The notes under the pieces are model-generated. The model saw only the letters and a program-made list of their open reading frames with translations. It had not been told where the DNA came from and searched no databases. Positions 1 through 8,786 of a DNA stretch of 64,000 nt are shown here, piece after piece. Made by a program: the position numbers and the translations under genes. This DNA is from Bacteroidota bacterium. Its GTDB lineage: Bacteria > Bacteroidota > Ignavibacteria > Kryptoniales > JAKASW01. Within the stretch, counting starts at the first letter, position 1, and each line of letters opens with the position of its first letter. The stretch lies in the NCBI GenBank assembly GCA_021811615.1, contig JAJZNW010000093.1, positions 1 through 64,000 of the forward strand. The letters are read 5' to 3'.

Positions 1-167
1 TGCTCGACGGTATCGCGCAATATAACGGTACGGACGTACAATATATCTTTACACGTCCTAACCTGAACATTTCTGCCATGATCGCTTTTCCCAATAGCAT
101 TTTTGCCATCGGCTATAGCTATACCACTCATCTGAATTATGTCTATCGCGGTTATTTACCAAAGTAG
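1..167 (+). CDS. C-terminal end of an unidentified protein (5' truncated)
   Basis: An open frame enters from the left edge (first full codon at base 3) and ends at TAG 165-167, giving the last 54 residues. The tail is rich in Asn, Tyr, Ile and Phe, as in a beta-rich secreted or surface protein (it contains IAFPNSIFAIGYSYTT and ends YRGYLPK). I do not recognise the family. It lacks the type IX sorting signature that the next gene carries. A purine-rich AGAGGAGG follows the stop, but no start lies at the right distance. Confidence 0.55.
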   Translation, partial: LDGIAQYNGTDVQYIFTRPNLNISAMIAFPNSIFAIGYSYTTHLNYVYRGYLPK

Positions 168-206
168 AGGAGGAAAGAAAACCAAGGAACTACACAGTTA
201 ATTAAC

Positions 207-236
207 GAGGCGGGGTGTCGTGAGCACCGCCGCCTC
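207..236 (+). terminator. GC-rich hairpin between genes, possible terminator
   Basis: GAGGCGG (207-213) pairs with CCGCCTC (230-236) and GGTG (214-217) pairs with CACC (225-228), leaving one bulged base and a 7-base loop. It sits 40 bases after the upstream stop codon and about 100 bases before the next start. Only a weak T stretch follows, so it may be a Rho-independent terminator of poor quality or a 5' leader structure. An in-frame GTG at 220 lies inside the hairpin, which is one reason not to use it as a start. Confidence 0.4.
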
Positions 237-333
237 TTGCGGCAGGCCCAAAGGTCGGTACCCTTGTTTCATCTTTTCGGATGAAGCGGCCTGTCCATTT
301 TTTCTAAACCATTATACGAAAAGGAGATTCACG

Positions 334-3300
334 ATGAAACGTCTAACGTTCATCAGCGCGTTTATGCTCGCGTTCTCAAGCCTCTGTTTCGGCCAGGCGT
401 TCTATACGAGAACCACTCTGCAAGCGACTGGTTATGTGACCGATGTAAATGCATCAGTAAGTGGCGGCGTTCTTTACATTAATGACGGCTCTGAACCGCC
501 GCCCCAGGGAAAGATCGGTTATGTCTCCCATACGCAAGACTTTGACAACTATTATTCCATTTTCCTGTTCAACCTCAGCGGTATACCATCGAATGCGAAG
601 ATAGTCGGTGCGACGCTTAACTCCTGGGTTACTTCCTATGACCAGTCAGAGAGTTCGGACTCAGTCAACCTCAATTACGCTTCGCCTTCGTATCGATACA
701 CGTGCTCCGATACGAATAGCAGCGAAATCGCTCAGGCCCGCCTTAACAGTCCCGACGGGTTTATTACCTACCAGGCTTATGCAGATACATTACACGAGTC
801 GGTAGTCGATTCCGTCCAGGCTAACCTCGCATCCGGGTATATATTACTCTTTGCATGGAACGACCAGGGGACCGAGATAGGCAATACGCTCGCGCAGGTT
901 AATCTCACTCTCGATCTTACTTATTATATTCCCCAGGCATTTTCCGTCACGTTTCAGAACAACTTTACCGGCGGGGTAATGGGAATCGTAGGCCCGGGCG
1001 TGAGCAACTCCTCGCAGAGCGTGCCGTACACAGACGCCAATACCGAGCTCGGAAGCTCATACACGCTGACTGCTGTTGCTCAGCAGGATAACTCAGGCAT
1101 AAACCGTGTATGGAATAATTACGCACCGAATGACATTAGCAGCTGGCAGAAACAACCGAGCAGCGGACAGCAGTTTGACGTAAGCTCTGCACAGACTTAC
1201 AGCTTCAACGCCGACACATCCGATGTGAATGCTACTTACACGGCAAACCTGAGGCAGAATTTCGAGATTTCCCGGAACGACGAGACGGAGTTCGATGGGA
1301 CGATACTGAGAAACAACGTCACACAGATCTTGGAGCAGAACAGCGGCGCTGTCCCCGCGCCGGCGACGCAGACGATCAACGGGCATTCCTATAACTTCGC
1401 AGGCTGGGAGAACGGCGGCAATGGAGATATATCGAATCCAACTTCCAACATGACTTATCCGGATGCCGCGATCTACAAGACAATACATTACTCCAACGAC
1501 CCGCTGGCCTTCAGCAATAATGGCCAGAGAAGATTAATCGAAACATCATCGGGTGGAGAAGCGTGGCTGACCCAGGTTTATGCGAGCATGGGCCATGTCT
1601 GGATCGAGCATTCAAGCGACGGTGGAAACACATGGGCAATTGGTAACAATGGGAAACCTCTTGATACTGGTGGCGGAAAAGATCCTTCCATCGCCTTCAC
1701 TTCTAATTCTCAATACAACTACATCGGTGTTGTCTGGGAGCAGCCGTCAGGCTCAACTTATGCTATAATGGGAAAGATATTTAACCAATATATGGGATCA
1801 CCGGATATTCCACACCCTGTACTTCCCGTAACGACGTTATTTACTGAGCCTTCGGGTGGCGATGGATACAGTGTCAATGCAGATCCTAATCTCACATTAG
1901 CGGGGGGCCAGGCCGGAACGTATTTGCTAACTTTCGAACAGAAGAGTGCAAGCGTAGGTTATCAACCGGGAGTGAACTGGTCCCTCGGCAATATACAAGA
2001 CGGCCTCACCGGCTGGGACGGACCGTTCGAGATACCGCCATCCAACGGGATAACAAGTGGGATTGTTAGTGGAACGGACGCGAACTCGACTGACTTTCAA
2101 ATGTCCCCCTTTTCAGGTTACAATGGTTCAACCGATATTTCCGTAAATTACATTTATCGGGAAGGCTCACCGGCAGGAACGATATACAGCGGTTATCTGG
2201 TGTTTTACACTGAGCAAGGCAACTGGTATAACACTGGAAGCAGTTATGGGATGGTATCCTACAACGCCGATATTAACCTCAGCCCGTCAATCGTATCTCT
2301 TGCAAATGGTGATTTCGATGCTGCGTGCTGGCTGGAATACAACACACTGGTGTTCTGGAATCAGGCTCAGAGTGTCCGCTACTACTACGGTACCAATGAT
2401 GCTCAGTCATGTTCAATAAACATCGGAGGCACCGACACGAGCAGCAGCGGCTTTGTCGCCTGGAGCACAGATGTCAACGGAGGATGGGCGAACAATTCTA
2501 TGCGGTTCGTAGACGGTTCCCCAAACAGCAGTACCATGCAGACACTAAACACGGCCGGCGAATATGTGGAAGTCGGGAACGGCGCAAACGCAAGCTCTGA
2601 TCTTTCCGATATGTATGTCTCGTCGTTCTACCCTTTCACTTCTCCGTACACGTTCGAGACTTCAGGAACGCTCGCTCCACTATCCAAGGCGAGTCCTCAG
2701 CTTGTCAAAGGGCCGACATTTACTACAGCAAGCGGAGGAGGAAGCGCTCAACTCGCCGAAGGGAGAGGGTTCATGATAAAGAAAGGAAACGTATCTTTCA
2801 CTTACCGGTTCGGGGACCTGAACGTTGGCGGGCAGAACATCGGCTTTGTGGCTGCCCCTGACACAGCGAACTACGGAAATCTCAATACATTAAACAGCGC
2901 TCTTGAAACACAACCGTTTCAGGTGAACACTGGGTCACAAGTCGTTTTCACCGAGCGTTCCGGATTTGCAGACTCAACTGCCGCCGTGAATGCGCTCGGC
3001 AAACATGATTACATCGGCTACAGGGTGGAAGTGGTAGACAACACGACAGGCGACGTGCTTGGAATGATCGCGAAAAACTCCATAACATCCTCGAGCGTTC
3101 ATCCGTTCAAAACAAGTTCGTACCAGCTCAACACAGCCGGACTTACAGGGAAAACCCTGAGAGTAAAGATCGTTGTTTCGACAAACCTGCCTGCGTCTTC
3201 TGTGGCAACGAGTCTGAACGCCAGCGATTCTTTGCCGGCCCCAATAGCAGCCGAAATCGCTCGTAGTAATGTGCCACATTCCAACATCTTTTTGGTCAAG

Positions 3301-3639
3301 AGTTTCGCGAGGCACAACCAGGCGCTTGCAGCGGTTGCCTCAAACGACCTGTCGATGCTGAATCTCCAGGTTCCGACTACCTATAGTCTTTCACAGAATT
3401 ATCCGAACCCCTTCAACCCTACGACGGTAATAGACTACGCCATCCCGAAAGATTCTCACGTCACACTCAGGATTTATGACGTGCTCGGCCAGGAAGTCGA
3501 GACGCTTGTAAACGAAGAGCAGAACGTGGGCAGGTACCAGGTTCAGTTCAACGGCTCACGGCTGGCAAGCGGAGTTTATTTCTACCGCCTCGTCGCTGGA
3601 AACCATATCATAACGAAGAAGATGTTGATGTTGAAATAA
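334..3639 (+). CDS. Large secreted protein with type IX secretion sorting domain
   Basis: 1101 residues from ATG 334, which has AAGGAG eight bases upstream; the frame is open to GTG 220 but that start has no ribosome site. Residues 1-21 are a signal peptide (MKRLTFISAFMLAFSSLCFG). The body is beta-rich and Asn/Ser/Thr-rich. It includes an Asp-box-like SSDGGNTW at about residue 427, typical of sialidase or BNR propeller repeats. Residues from about 1016 to the end form a Por-secretion type A sorting domain: SLSQNYPNPFNPTT, then YDVLGQEVETL, then SGVYFYRLVAG and a KKMLMLK tail. By family knowledge such proteins cross the inner membrane by Sec and the outer membrane by T9SS, with the tail removed or anchored. 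Substrate or adhesion role is unknown; no catalytic motif was found. Confidence 0.85.
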   Translation: MKRLTFISAFMLAFSSLCFGQAFYTRTTLQATGYVTDVNASVSGGVLYINDGSEPPPQGKIGYVSHTQDFDNYYSIFLFNLSGIPSNAKIVGATLNSWVTSYDQSESSDSVNLNYASPSYRYTCSDTNSSEIAQARLNSPDGFITYQAYADTLHESVVDSVQANLASGYILLFAWNDQGTEIGNTLAQVNLTLDLTYYIPQAFSVTFQNNFTGGVMGIVGPGVSNSSQSVPYTDANTELGSSYTLTAVAQQDNSGINRVWNNYAPNDISSWQKQPSSGQQFDVSSAQTYSFNADTSDVNATYTANLRQNFEISRNDETEFDGTILRNNVTQILEQNSGAVPAPATQTINGHSYNFAGWENGGNGDISNPTSNMTYPDAAIYKTIHYSNDPLAFSNNGQRRLIETSSGGEAWLTQVYASMGHVWIEHSSDGGNTWAIGNNGKPLDTGGGKDPSIAFTSNSQYNYIGVVWEQPSGSTYAIMGKIFNQYMGSPDIPHPVLPVTTLFTEPSGGDGYSVNADPNLTLAGGQAGTYLLTFEQKSASVGYQPGVNWSLGNIQDGLTGWDGPFEIPPSNGITSGIVSGTDANSTDFQMSPFSGYNGSTDISVNYIYREGSPAGTIYSGYLVFYTEQGNWYNTGSSYGMVSYNADINLSPSIVSLANGDFDAACWLEYNTLVFWNQAQSVRYYYGTNDAQSCSINIGGTDTSSSGFVAWSTDVNGGWANNSMRFVDGSPNSSTMQTLNTAGEYVEVGNGANASSDLSDMYVSSFYPFTSPYTFETSGTLAPLSKASPQLVKGPTFTTASGGGSAQLAEGRGFMIKKGNVSFTYRFGDLNVGGQNIGFVAAPDTANYGNLNTLNSALETQPFQVNTGSQVVFTERSGFADSTAAVNALGKHDYIGYRVEVVDNTTGDVLGMIAKNSITSSSVHPFKTSSYQLNTAGLTGKTLRVKIVVSTNLPASSVATSLNASDSLPAPIAAEIARSNVPHSNIFLVKSFARHNQALAAVASNDLSMLNLQVPTTYSLSQNYPNPFNPTTVIDYAIPKDSHVTLRIYDVLGQEVETLVNEEQNVGRYQVQFNGSRLASGVYFYRLVAGNHIITKKMLMLK

Positions 3640-3663
3640 CGAAGTAGTATAAAGGCGGCAGAA

Positions 3664-3712
3664 GGTGACCGTCACCAGCGCGGTGAAACGCTCAGGGTGG
3701 GTGACGGTCACC
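3664..3712. repeat. Palindromic repeat element, copy 1
   Basis: A perfect 13-bp inverted repeat, GGTGACCGTCACC (3664-3676) against GGTGACGGTCACC (3700-3712). The arms are nearly palindromic themselves, and an inner AGCG/CGCT stem lies inside the loop. The loop motif GCGGTGAAACG recurs in copy 2 at 5255-5301. It lies between the stop codons of two convergent genes, so it could work as a bidirectional terminator, but both copies bracket the same accessory patch. It resembles a REP-type dispersed repeat. Confidence 0.7.
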
Positions 3713-3725
3713 CGCTACACACTTT

Positions 3726-4406
3726 CTACTTCGCCGGCGGATTCTTCCCGTCGCCGGGCTGCGACGGCTTCCGCCCGGGAGGAGGAAGCGGTATCTTCTC
3801 AAACTCGATCAATGTCAACGGCTGGTTCTTGAATACTATCTTCGCATCGCGTCTTATCCGCCTCATCGCCTTCGCGAGCCGCTTCAATGCCAGGTCCCTC
3901 GCCTTCGTAGCTATCTTCTGCGCACTTTTCGCTCCTTCCTGATCGGTGTCTGCCTTCTCAAGTTCGCCGCTAAACGCCGTCAGGTTTGCAAAGTCTGCGT
4001 CCGTCAGTCCGTGCTTCTTGAACACGTCCATCTTGTCCGCCGAGACGTTGGCGAGGTACTTCAGCTCCGCCATTATTGAGCTCACCGACTTCGGCATCAG
4101 GGAACCTACGTGAAACTTGTTCTTCATCGCCCGGTCGCCTTCATATTCGCTCCCCGCCGCATTCCGGAAATTCCCGATCAGACTCGCGCATTTCGCGGCG
4201 ATTTCATCTTGATTCGCGGTACAGGTCTGCTCGAACTTTATCGCGACCTGCTGGACGGTATTCTTGTCCGCGGCGTCGGCGAGGCCTGCCCTTAATTCCT
4301 CGTTCGCTTCGGGTTTTATGCCGGGGGTGGTGTCGGTCGCTTCACGTTTTTCGGATGTACTCAAAAGCTTGGTTCCATCCTGATACGTATAATTGAACTC
4401 TTCCAT
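3726..4406 (-). CDS. Hypothetical helical protein with Pro-rich tail
   Basis: 226 residues. The ATG is preceded by AGGAGG at good spacing, which supports a real gene. No signal peptide or membrane segment is seen, so it is probably cytoplasmic. The middle is alpha-helical and rich in Ala, Lys, Glu and Asp, with a KHGLTDADFANLTAF stretch. Residues 170-200 are strongly basic (KRLAKAMRRIRRDAKIVF). The last 25 residues are Pro-rich and end PGDGKNPPAK. I do not recognise the family; a structural or nucleic-acid-associated role is possible but unproved. It is convergent with the T9SS cargo gene and flanked by the two palindromic repeats, so it may be an accessory gene. Confidence 0.65.
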   Translation of the reverse strand: MEEFNYTYQDGTKLLSTSEKREATDTTPGIKPEANEELRAGLADAADKNTVQQVAIKFEQTCTANQDEIAAKCASLIGNFRNAAGSEYEGDRAMKNKFHVGSLMPKSVSSIMAELKYLANVSADKMDVFKKHGLTDADFANLTAFSGELEKADTDQEGAKSAQKIATKARDLALKRLAKAMRRIRRDAKIVFKNQPLTLIEFEKIPLPPPGRKPSQPGDGKNPPAK

Positions 4407-4601
4407 TTGATTAACCTCCTGACTTGTTTTTTATTCTCGGTGTTTTTGCTCCTGGAACGCCGCTCATGCCCCGCAAATGGGTAACCGGCGTCGAATAGTG
4501 TAGCAATTCCTGCATTTATCTCAATTTTGAGATCGCTAATGCTCATGAACAGAAACACATCCCCTCCAAACGAATAAAAAGTGGCATTACTCGACTCCCG
4601 C

Positions 4602-4892
4602 GAGCGCTTCCCTGGCCTGTCCGAGCCTTTCCCCGGCACCCGCCAGCCTTCGCCGGGTCTATCCGAGCCTTCCCCCGGTCTCCGCCAGCCTTCGCCGGCT
4701 CTATCCGAGCCTTCCCCCGGTCTCCGCCAGCCTTCGCCGGCTCTATCCGAGCCTTCCCCCGGTACCCGCCAGCCTTCGCCGGCTCTATCCGAGCCTTCCC
4801 CCGGTCTCCGCCAGCCTTCGCCGGCTCTATCCGAGCCTTCCCCCGGTCTCCGCCAGCCTTCGCCGGCTCTATCCGAGCCTTCCCCCGGTACA
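4602..4892. repeat. 42-bp tandem repeat (6.5 units, 21-bp half-units)
   Basis: Six 42-bp units run from 4620 to 4871, with a further half unit to 4892 and a degenerate half unit before 4620. Each unit is two related 21-bp halves. Because 42 and 21 are multiples of three and the units lack stops, repeats stay open in more than one frame. The plus frame reads SEPSPGLRQPSPAL repeated; the minus frames read GEGSDRAGEGWRRP or GKARIEPAKAGGDR repeated. No frame has a strong ribosome site (the plus frame would start at GTG 4581), so coding is unproved. Units differ at a few fixed positions (L/T and A/G in the plus reading), which points to duplication rather than an assembly loop. Confidence 0.85.
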
Positions 4893-5254
4893 AATGAACC
4901 ATTGCCCAAACTCCATGGACCATTTTCTGAGCAGTCTGGGCGGTTCCCGGACCTATCGGCCACGTCATTCTCACTTCCGGACTTTCAACTTTCCATTTCA
5001 CTCAATTTGATCGGCAAATTTGCTTAACCGCGGCGGTCACCTGACACTGTTTTCCCGATAGCCCGTAATCCGCCCGATCATCGCATTGAAGTTACACAAC
5101 AGAACAGCGGGCAGCATAGCAATTTTGTATCATTCTCTAGCACAAATGTTACATTTCGACCCGGAACGGTCGATGGGAGGGAATTCTCGCAAGGATGACG
5201 CTGAAAGGAAGTAACTGGACGGATGGAACTAGCTGAAGGTCGCCTTATTGAATA

Positions 5255-5301
5255 TGACCGTCATCCGCGCGGTGAAACGTTCAGGGTGGATGACGATCAC
5301 C
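5255..5301. repeat. Palindromic repeat element, copy 2
   Basis: TGACCGTCATCC (5255-5266) pairs with GGATGACGATCA (5288-5299) with one mismatch. The loop carries GCGCGGTGAAACG followed by TTCAGGGTGG, almost identical to copy 1 at 3664-3712. The changes between copies fall in both arms in a way that mostly keeps pairing (ACC to TCC with GGT to GGA), suggesting the structure is maintained. Confidence 0.7.
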
Positions 5302-5401
5302 TGCCACCGTCCGGTCATTTGCGTCCGGTTTTGGGTTTGATTAGCTTCATCTTGTCAGAGAAACGAATCGGCTATTCCGCCGCAAAACATTCGGAGGACA
5401 A

Positions 5402-5842
5402 ATGAAGAGCGAGGTCAAAGAGTTCATCAAGTCAAAACGGTTCGCAGTCGTAGGCGTGTCGCGCGACCCGAAGAAGTTCGGCAACACTATCTACCGGGAG
5501 ATGAAGAGCCGAGGCTACGAAGTTTACGGTGTGCATCCTTCGGCAGACGAGATCGCAGGAGAGATATACTACGCGTCGCTCCCGGCATTGAGAGGACGCG
5601 TCGACGCGGCGATACTCTGTACGAAGCCGGAGAAGGTTGAACCGTTGCTGAAAGACGCGGCCGGTGCAGGTATTCACAACGTATGGTTGCAGCAGGGAGC
5701 CGAAAGTAAAGGGGCTATCGAGGCGGGAAAGAACCTCGGACTAAACCTCATTGCGGGAAAATGCATACTGATGTATGCTGAACCGGTGAAGTCGTTCCAT
5801 GCATTCCACAGGTCTTTCGTAAAACTCTTCGGCAGGTATTGA
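5402..5842 (+). CDS. CoA-binding domain protein (YccU-like)
   Basis: 146 residues, ATG with GGAGG eight bases upstream. The whole protein is one Rossmann-type CoA_binding domain. VVGVSRDPKKFGNTIYREM near the N terminus is the nucleotide-binding loop, followed by GYEVYGVHP, DAAILCTKPEKVEPLL, NVWLQQGAES and a late AGKCILMYAEPV. Length matches the stand-alone YccU/YneT family of about 140 residues. These proteins resemble the CoA-binding lobe of succinyl-CoA synthetase alpha, but their physiological role is not established. The gene stands alone and converges on the chemotaxis receptor. Confidence 0.85.
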   Translation: MKSEVKEFIKSKRFAVVGVSRDPKKFGNTIYREMKSRGYEVYGVHPSADEIAGEIYYASLPALRGRVDAAILCTKPEKVEPLLKDAAGAGIHNVWLQQGAESKGAIEAGKNLGLNLIAGKCILMYAEPVKSFHAFHRSFVKLFGRY

Positions 5843-5976
5843 AAGATTGTTTAGAACGAGGGCATAAGGAAACGGAATCAATTCCATGCGCTCATTGCGG
5901 ACTCCTTTGGCTTCTCCGTGGTTAGAAGCATCACCTGCGCCGGCTTGTGAGGCCGCGAGCGGAGAGGGTCGTGGAG

Positions 5977-8520
5977 TCAGTTCCTGCTTATTCCTTCGGT
6001 TTCGATCTTGAACTGAGCGGTTGAAGCCTGGATCTCGTCAGCAAGTCCGGCGAGCCCTTCGGCGATGTTGCCGACATCTTCCGCCTCCTGGGTCGCCTTG
6101 ACGGTGTTCCCGGAAATTTCGTTTATCGTGTCGGCATTCATCTTACTGATCGCGGCGACGTTGTTGATCATCTCCACCGTATGCTTCACGCTGGTGCTCA
6201 GCTCTTCGGTAGCGCTCATGTTCTGGTCGACGACAGCGGATATTTTTTCGATGGACTTAAGGAGACCGGACATCGTTTTGACTACCGCACTGTTGGCGGT
6301 AGCCATAATGTCGACCTGCTTGCTCATGTTTTCGGACGATGAAAGGAGTTTGTTTATGGCATCGCCCGATTCGGTTGCCAGCCTGCTCCCTTCTTTCACT
6401 TTCTCAACGATCGTCTTGACGGACTTACTTGCGTCCTCGATGTCTTCCTCGACTTTATTGATGAGAGTGGAGGTCTCCTTTGTGGCGGCGGCGGAACGTT
6501 CCGCGAGGTTTCGGACCTCATCAGCGACGACGGCGAAGCCTCTTCCATGCTCTCCCGCCCTTGCTGCCTCGATAGCGGCGTTCAGGGCGAGAAGGTTCGT
6601 CTGTTCCGCTATCTGTTCTATATTCTCGATGATCCCCTCGATTTGCTCCGATTGTTTGGCCATCCCCTCTATCTTAGAGGCGAATGCAGCGACCGTCTCC
6701 TCTATTTTCTTCATTTGATCGAGGTTTTCCATGACGGCGCTCGCGCCAGCCTTGGATACGCCGATGGCTTCGGAAGAGGCGGAGACGACGGTCCGTGCGC
6801 TCGCGTTTGCCGAGTCTATCGCACGCGATATCTCGGCCGCAGATGACGACACGGTCTCGACCGCGATCCTCTGGTCGTGCGAGTCCTTCGCGATCGTGTC
6901 GATGGCAGCGGCGATCTGTTCCATGTTAGCGTTCGCGTTGCTTATGGAGAGGGCCTCTTCATTAAGGCTCCTCGCCATTTCCTGGATCGTATTGGAGTTG
7001 TAGCTCGAGACCTCGACGGACTGTTTGGCAGTCCCTGCAAGATCATGACTCAGGCTGAGGAGCTTCTTCGACCTTCCCACGAGCGCTCCGAATATCCCTC
7101 GCAGGCTCAGCGGTTCGCTGTTGAACGTCGAAACTACTATTCCTCTTTCGACCGCCTTGTTGATAATGGGCACAAGGTTCTTGTCGAATATGCCGATGCT
7201 AATCGCGTCGTACCTGTTCTTTATGCATTCTTCGATTGCCGGAGCGTAAATCTCGGCGCTCACATTGATGATACCGTTAACGAACTGGCCTTTGGGGACT
7301 ATCCAATCGACCACTCCGTTGAGCTGCCTCAATTCTCTCGTGGCGGCATCGACACCCGACCTGAACACTTCCCAGAATTTGTCACCGTCTCTGCCGAGAA
7401 CGGCTATGCGGACGGTCCTTTCGCTCCTTCTCATCGGCTTGGGGCGCCTCGCGGCCATTGCCTCCGTCTCGATGATGCCTTTCCCGGGCTGCCAGAACTG
7501 TGAATAGTTCTGAGGAGTTACGACATCCATCCTCGTCAGCATTCTCGATTGCTGGGGCTGCCAGTTGGCAGTGAGCCTGTTGAACAGGTGTATCACGGGA
7601 TCATGTCCCTGCGCGTAGACGTCCTGTGAAAGCGTCGCAGTAACGACACCCTGCCTGACATAATCCATCGTATTGTCGGCAAGATCGTGGCACACGACTT
7701 TGACAAGCCCTGTCTTCCCCGTTTCGGCAACCGCCTTCGCTGCGCCGGCCCCTCCGTACGTCACGTACACACCTGAAAGGTCGTGATATCTCTTCAGGAA
7801 AGTCTTTGTCTGCTCATACGTCAGCTCGAAATTCAAATTCGTTTCCGCAATATCCAAAACTGAAATCGATGGATATTTTTCCCGCAGGACATTCTGGAAA
7901 CCTTTTCGCCTGAGATCGTGTCCGATGATGTTGAACTTCTCGAGTAGGATCACGACCTTCCCTTTTCCGTTCATCGCCTTGCCCATAGCTTCGCCGCAGG
8001 CCTGGCCTTCGAGATATGAATCGGCGCCGACATATACGAGTCTCTGACACGGCCTGTCGGTCGCGGAGTTGAATTCCTTCGTAGCGTCGTTAAGATGCCC
8101 GATTATCGAGTTCAAACCTCGCACCATCTCGCCGACACTTCCGTTGACGGACGAGCTTATCGCGTTGGACTCCATCTTGATTCCGGCTGTGAGGTTGCCG
8201 TGTGCCATCTCGGTCATGGCAGTAGAAAGCGAAACGAAATCCTTGTCGGCCATCTCCTTCACTTTGCCGGACACGAATTTTAGAGGACCGTACATAGTAG
8301 AGTTGATATAGACGGCGAGCAACACGGCGACGATGAGGCTTCCAAGTATACCGGTGGTCATCAGGAATCTCGCTACGGATGTCGACTGCGCCCCCATCGA
8401 TGCCAGTACGTCCATAATTTGGAAGTACCCCGCCACTTCGAAGGCGAAGAAGAGGAGGATCAGCATTATTCCGATGTGGAGAGAGTAGCCCTTCAGAAAT
8501 TTCTTGATTCGGTTCAGCAT
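5977..8520 (-). CDS. Methyl-accepting chemotaxis protein with internal, lobe-swapped sugar-binding fold
   Basis: 847 residues. Two membrane segments (about 13-33 and 52-72) flank a periplasmic loop of only about 20 residues, too small for a ligand domain. A HAMP-like region follows (about 73-125). Residues 158-345 match the second lobe of a RbsB-type binding protein ([18 protein letters not shown], then [31 protein letters not shown]). Residues 368-470 match the first lobe ([20 protein letters not shown], then [28 protein letters not shown]). The lobes are thus in reverse order and, by topology, cytoplasmic. Residues 500-847 are the signalling coiled coil, with the tip [21 protein letters not shown] at about 639-659. 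The start has TAGGTAGG just upstream. The domain order is seen in the sequence; ligand and function are inference. Confidence 0.88.
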   Translation of the reverse strand: MLNRIKKFLKGYSLHIGIMLILLFFAFEVAGYFQIMDVLASMGAQSTSVARFLMTTGILGSLIVAVLLAVYINSTMYGPLKFVSGKVKEMADKDFVSLSTAMTEMAHGNLTAGIKMESNAISSSVNGSVGEMVRGLNSIIGHLNDATKEFNSATDRPCQRLVYVGADSYLEGQACGEAMGKAMNGKGKVVILLEKFNIIGHDLRRKGFQNVLREKYPSISVLDIAETNLNFELTYEQTKTFLKRYHDLSGVYVTYGGAGAAKAVAETGKTGLVKVVCHDLADNTMDYVRQGVVTATLSQDVYAQGHDPVIHLFNRLTANWQPQQSRMLTRMDVVTPQNYSQFWQPGKGIIETEAMAARRPKPMRRSERTVRIAVLGRDGDKFWEVFRSGVDAATRELRQLNGVVDWIVPKGQFVNGIINVSAEIYAPAIEECIKNRYDAISIGIFDKNLVPIINKAVERGIVVSTFNSEPLSLRGIFGALVGRSKKLLSLSHDLAGTAKQSVEVSSYNSNTIQEMARSLNEEALSISNANANMEQIAAAIDTIAKDSHDQRIAVETVSSSAAEISRAIDSANASARTVVSASSEAIGVSKAGASAVMENLDQMKKIEETVAAFASKIEGMAKQSEQIEGIIENIEQIAEQTNLLALNAAIEAARAGEHGRGFAVVADEVRNLAERSAAATKETSTLINKVEEDIEDASKSVKTIVEKVKEGSRLATESGDAINKLLSSSENMSKQVDIMATANSAVVKTMSGLLKSIEKISAVVDQNMSATEELSTSVKHTVEMINNVAAISKMNADTINEISGNTVKATQEAEDVGNIAEGLAGLADEIQASTAQFKIETEGISRN

Positions 8521-8786
8521 AACCTACCTAAGATTGGTAATTTTGTGTTTCACCTCCGGAACGTCTCTTGCGGCTCGAAGCCGGTCCGTTCCTGTGCGCC
8601 GAAAAATTCTTTCGCTTATATATGAAAGCAGGCCCATAAACCTCTCATTTCTCATATCGGTACTTTAAGACTGGACTTAAGTAAGCTCAATTACGCCCCA
8701 ATTACGATGATTTTCGTCACACGGTATGGAATTTTTAGTATCCTGAGTGTGGTCTATTCTGTCATTCCGCTATCAAGTATTCGGGG
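8521..8786. other. Intergenic region upstream of the chemotaxis receptor
   Basis: This 266-base gap lies between two leftward genes and should hold the promoter of the receptor gene. AT-rich stretches are present (for example TTATATATGAAAG near 8615) but no clear -35/-10 pair or terminator hairpin was found. Confidence 0.4.

Larger units (their letters stand above)
4407..5401. other. 995-base gap holding a minisatellite and palindromic repeat
   Basis: No convincing gene lies here. The centre is a 42-bp tandem repeat (separate entry) that keeps several frames open by its unit length. The right part holds palindromic repeat copy 2. The last 15 bases carry the ribosome site of the CoA-binding protein. 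Bases 5028-5250 show nothing I can identify. Confidence 0.6.

Noticed and set aside
220-333. GTG-started 38-residue N-terminal extension of the T9SS cargo protein
   Set aside because: It lies inside a hairpin, lacks a ribosome site and would bury the signal peptide; ATG 334 has AAGGAG at proper spacing.
4602-4892. CRISPR array
   Set aside because: Units are contiguous with no unique spacers; it is a tandem repeat and no cas genes are nearby.
4361-4963. 200-residue minus-strand reading frame of the tandem repeat
   Set aside because: It overlaps the start of a better supported gene, has a GTG start with no ribosome site, and is open mainly because the repeat unit is a multiple of three without stops.
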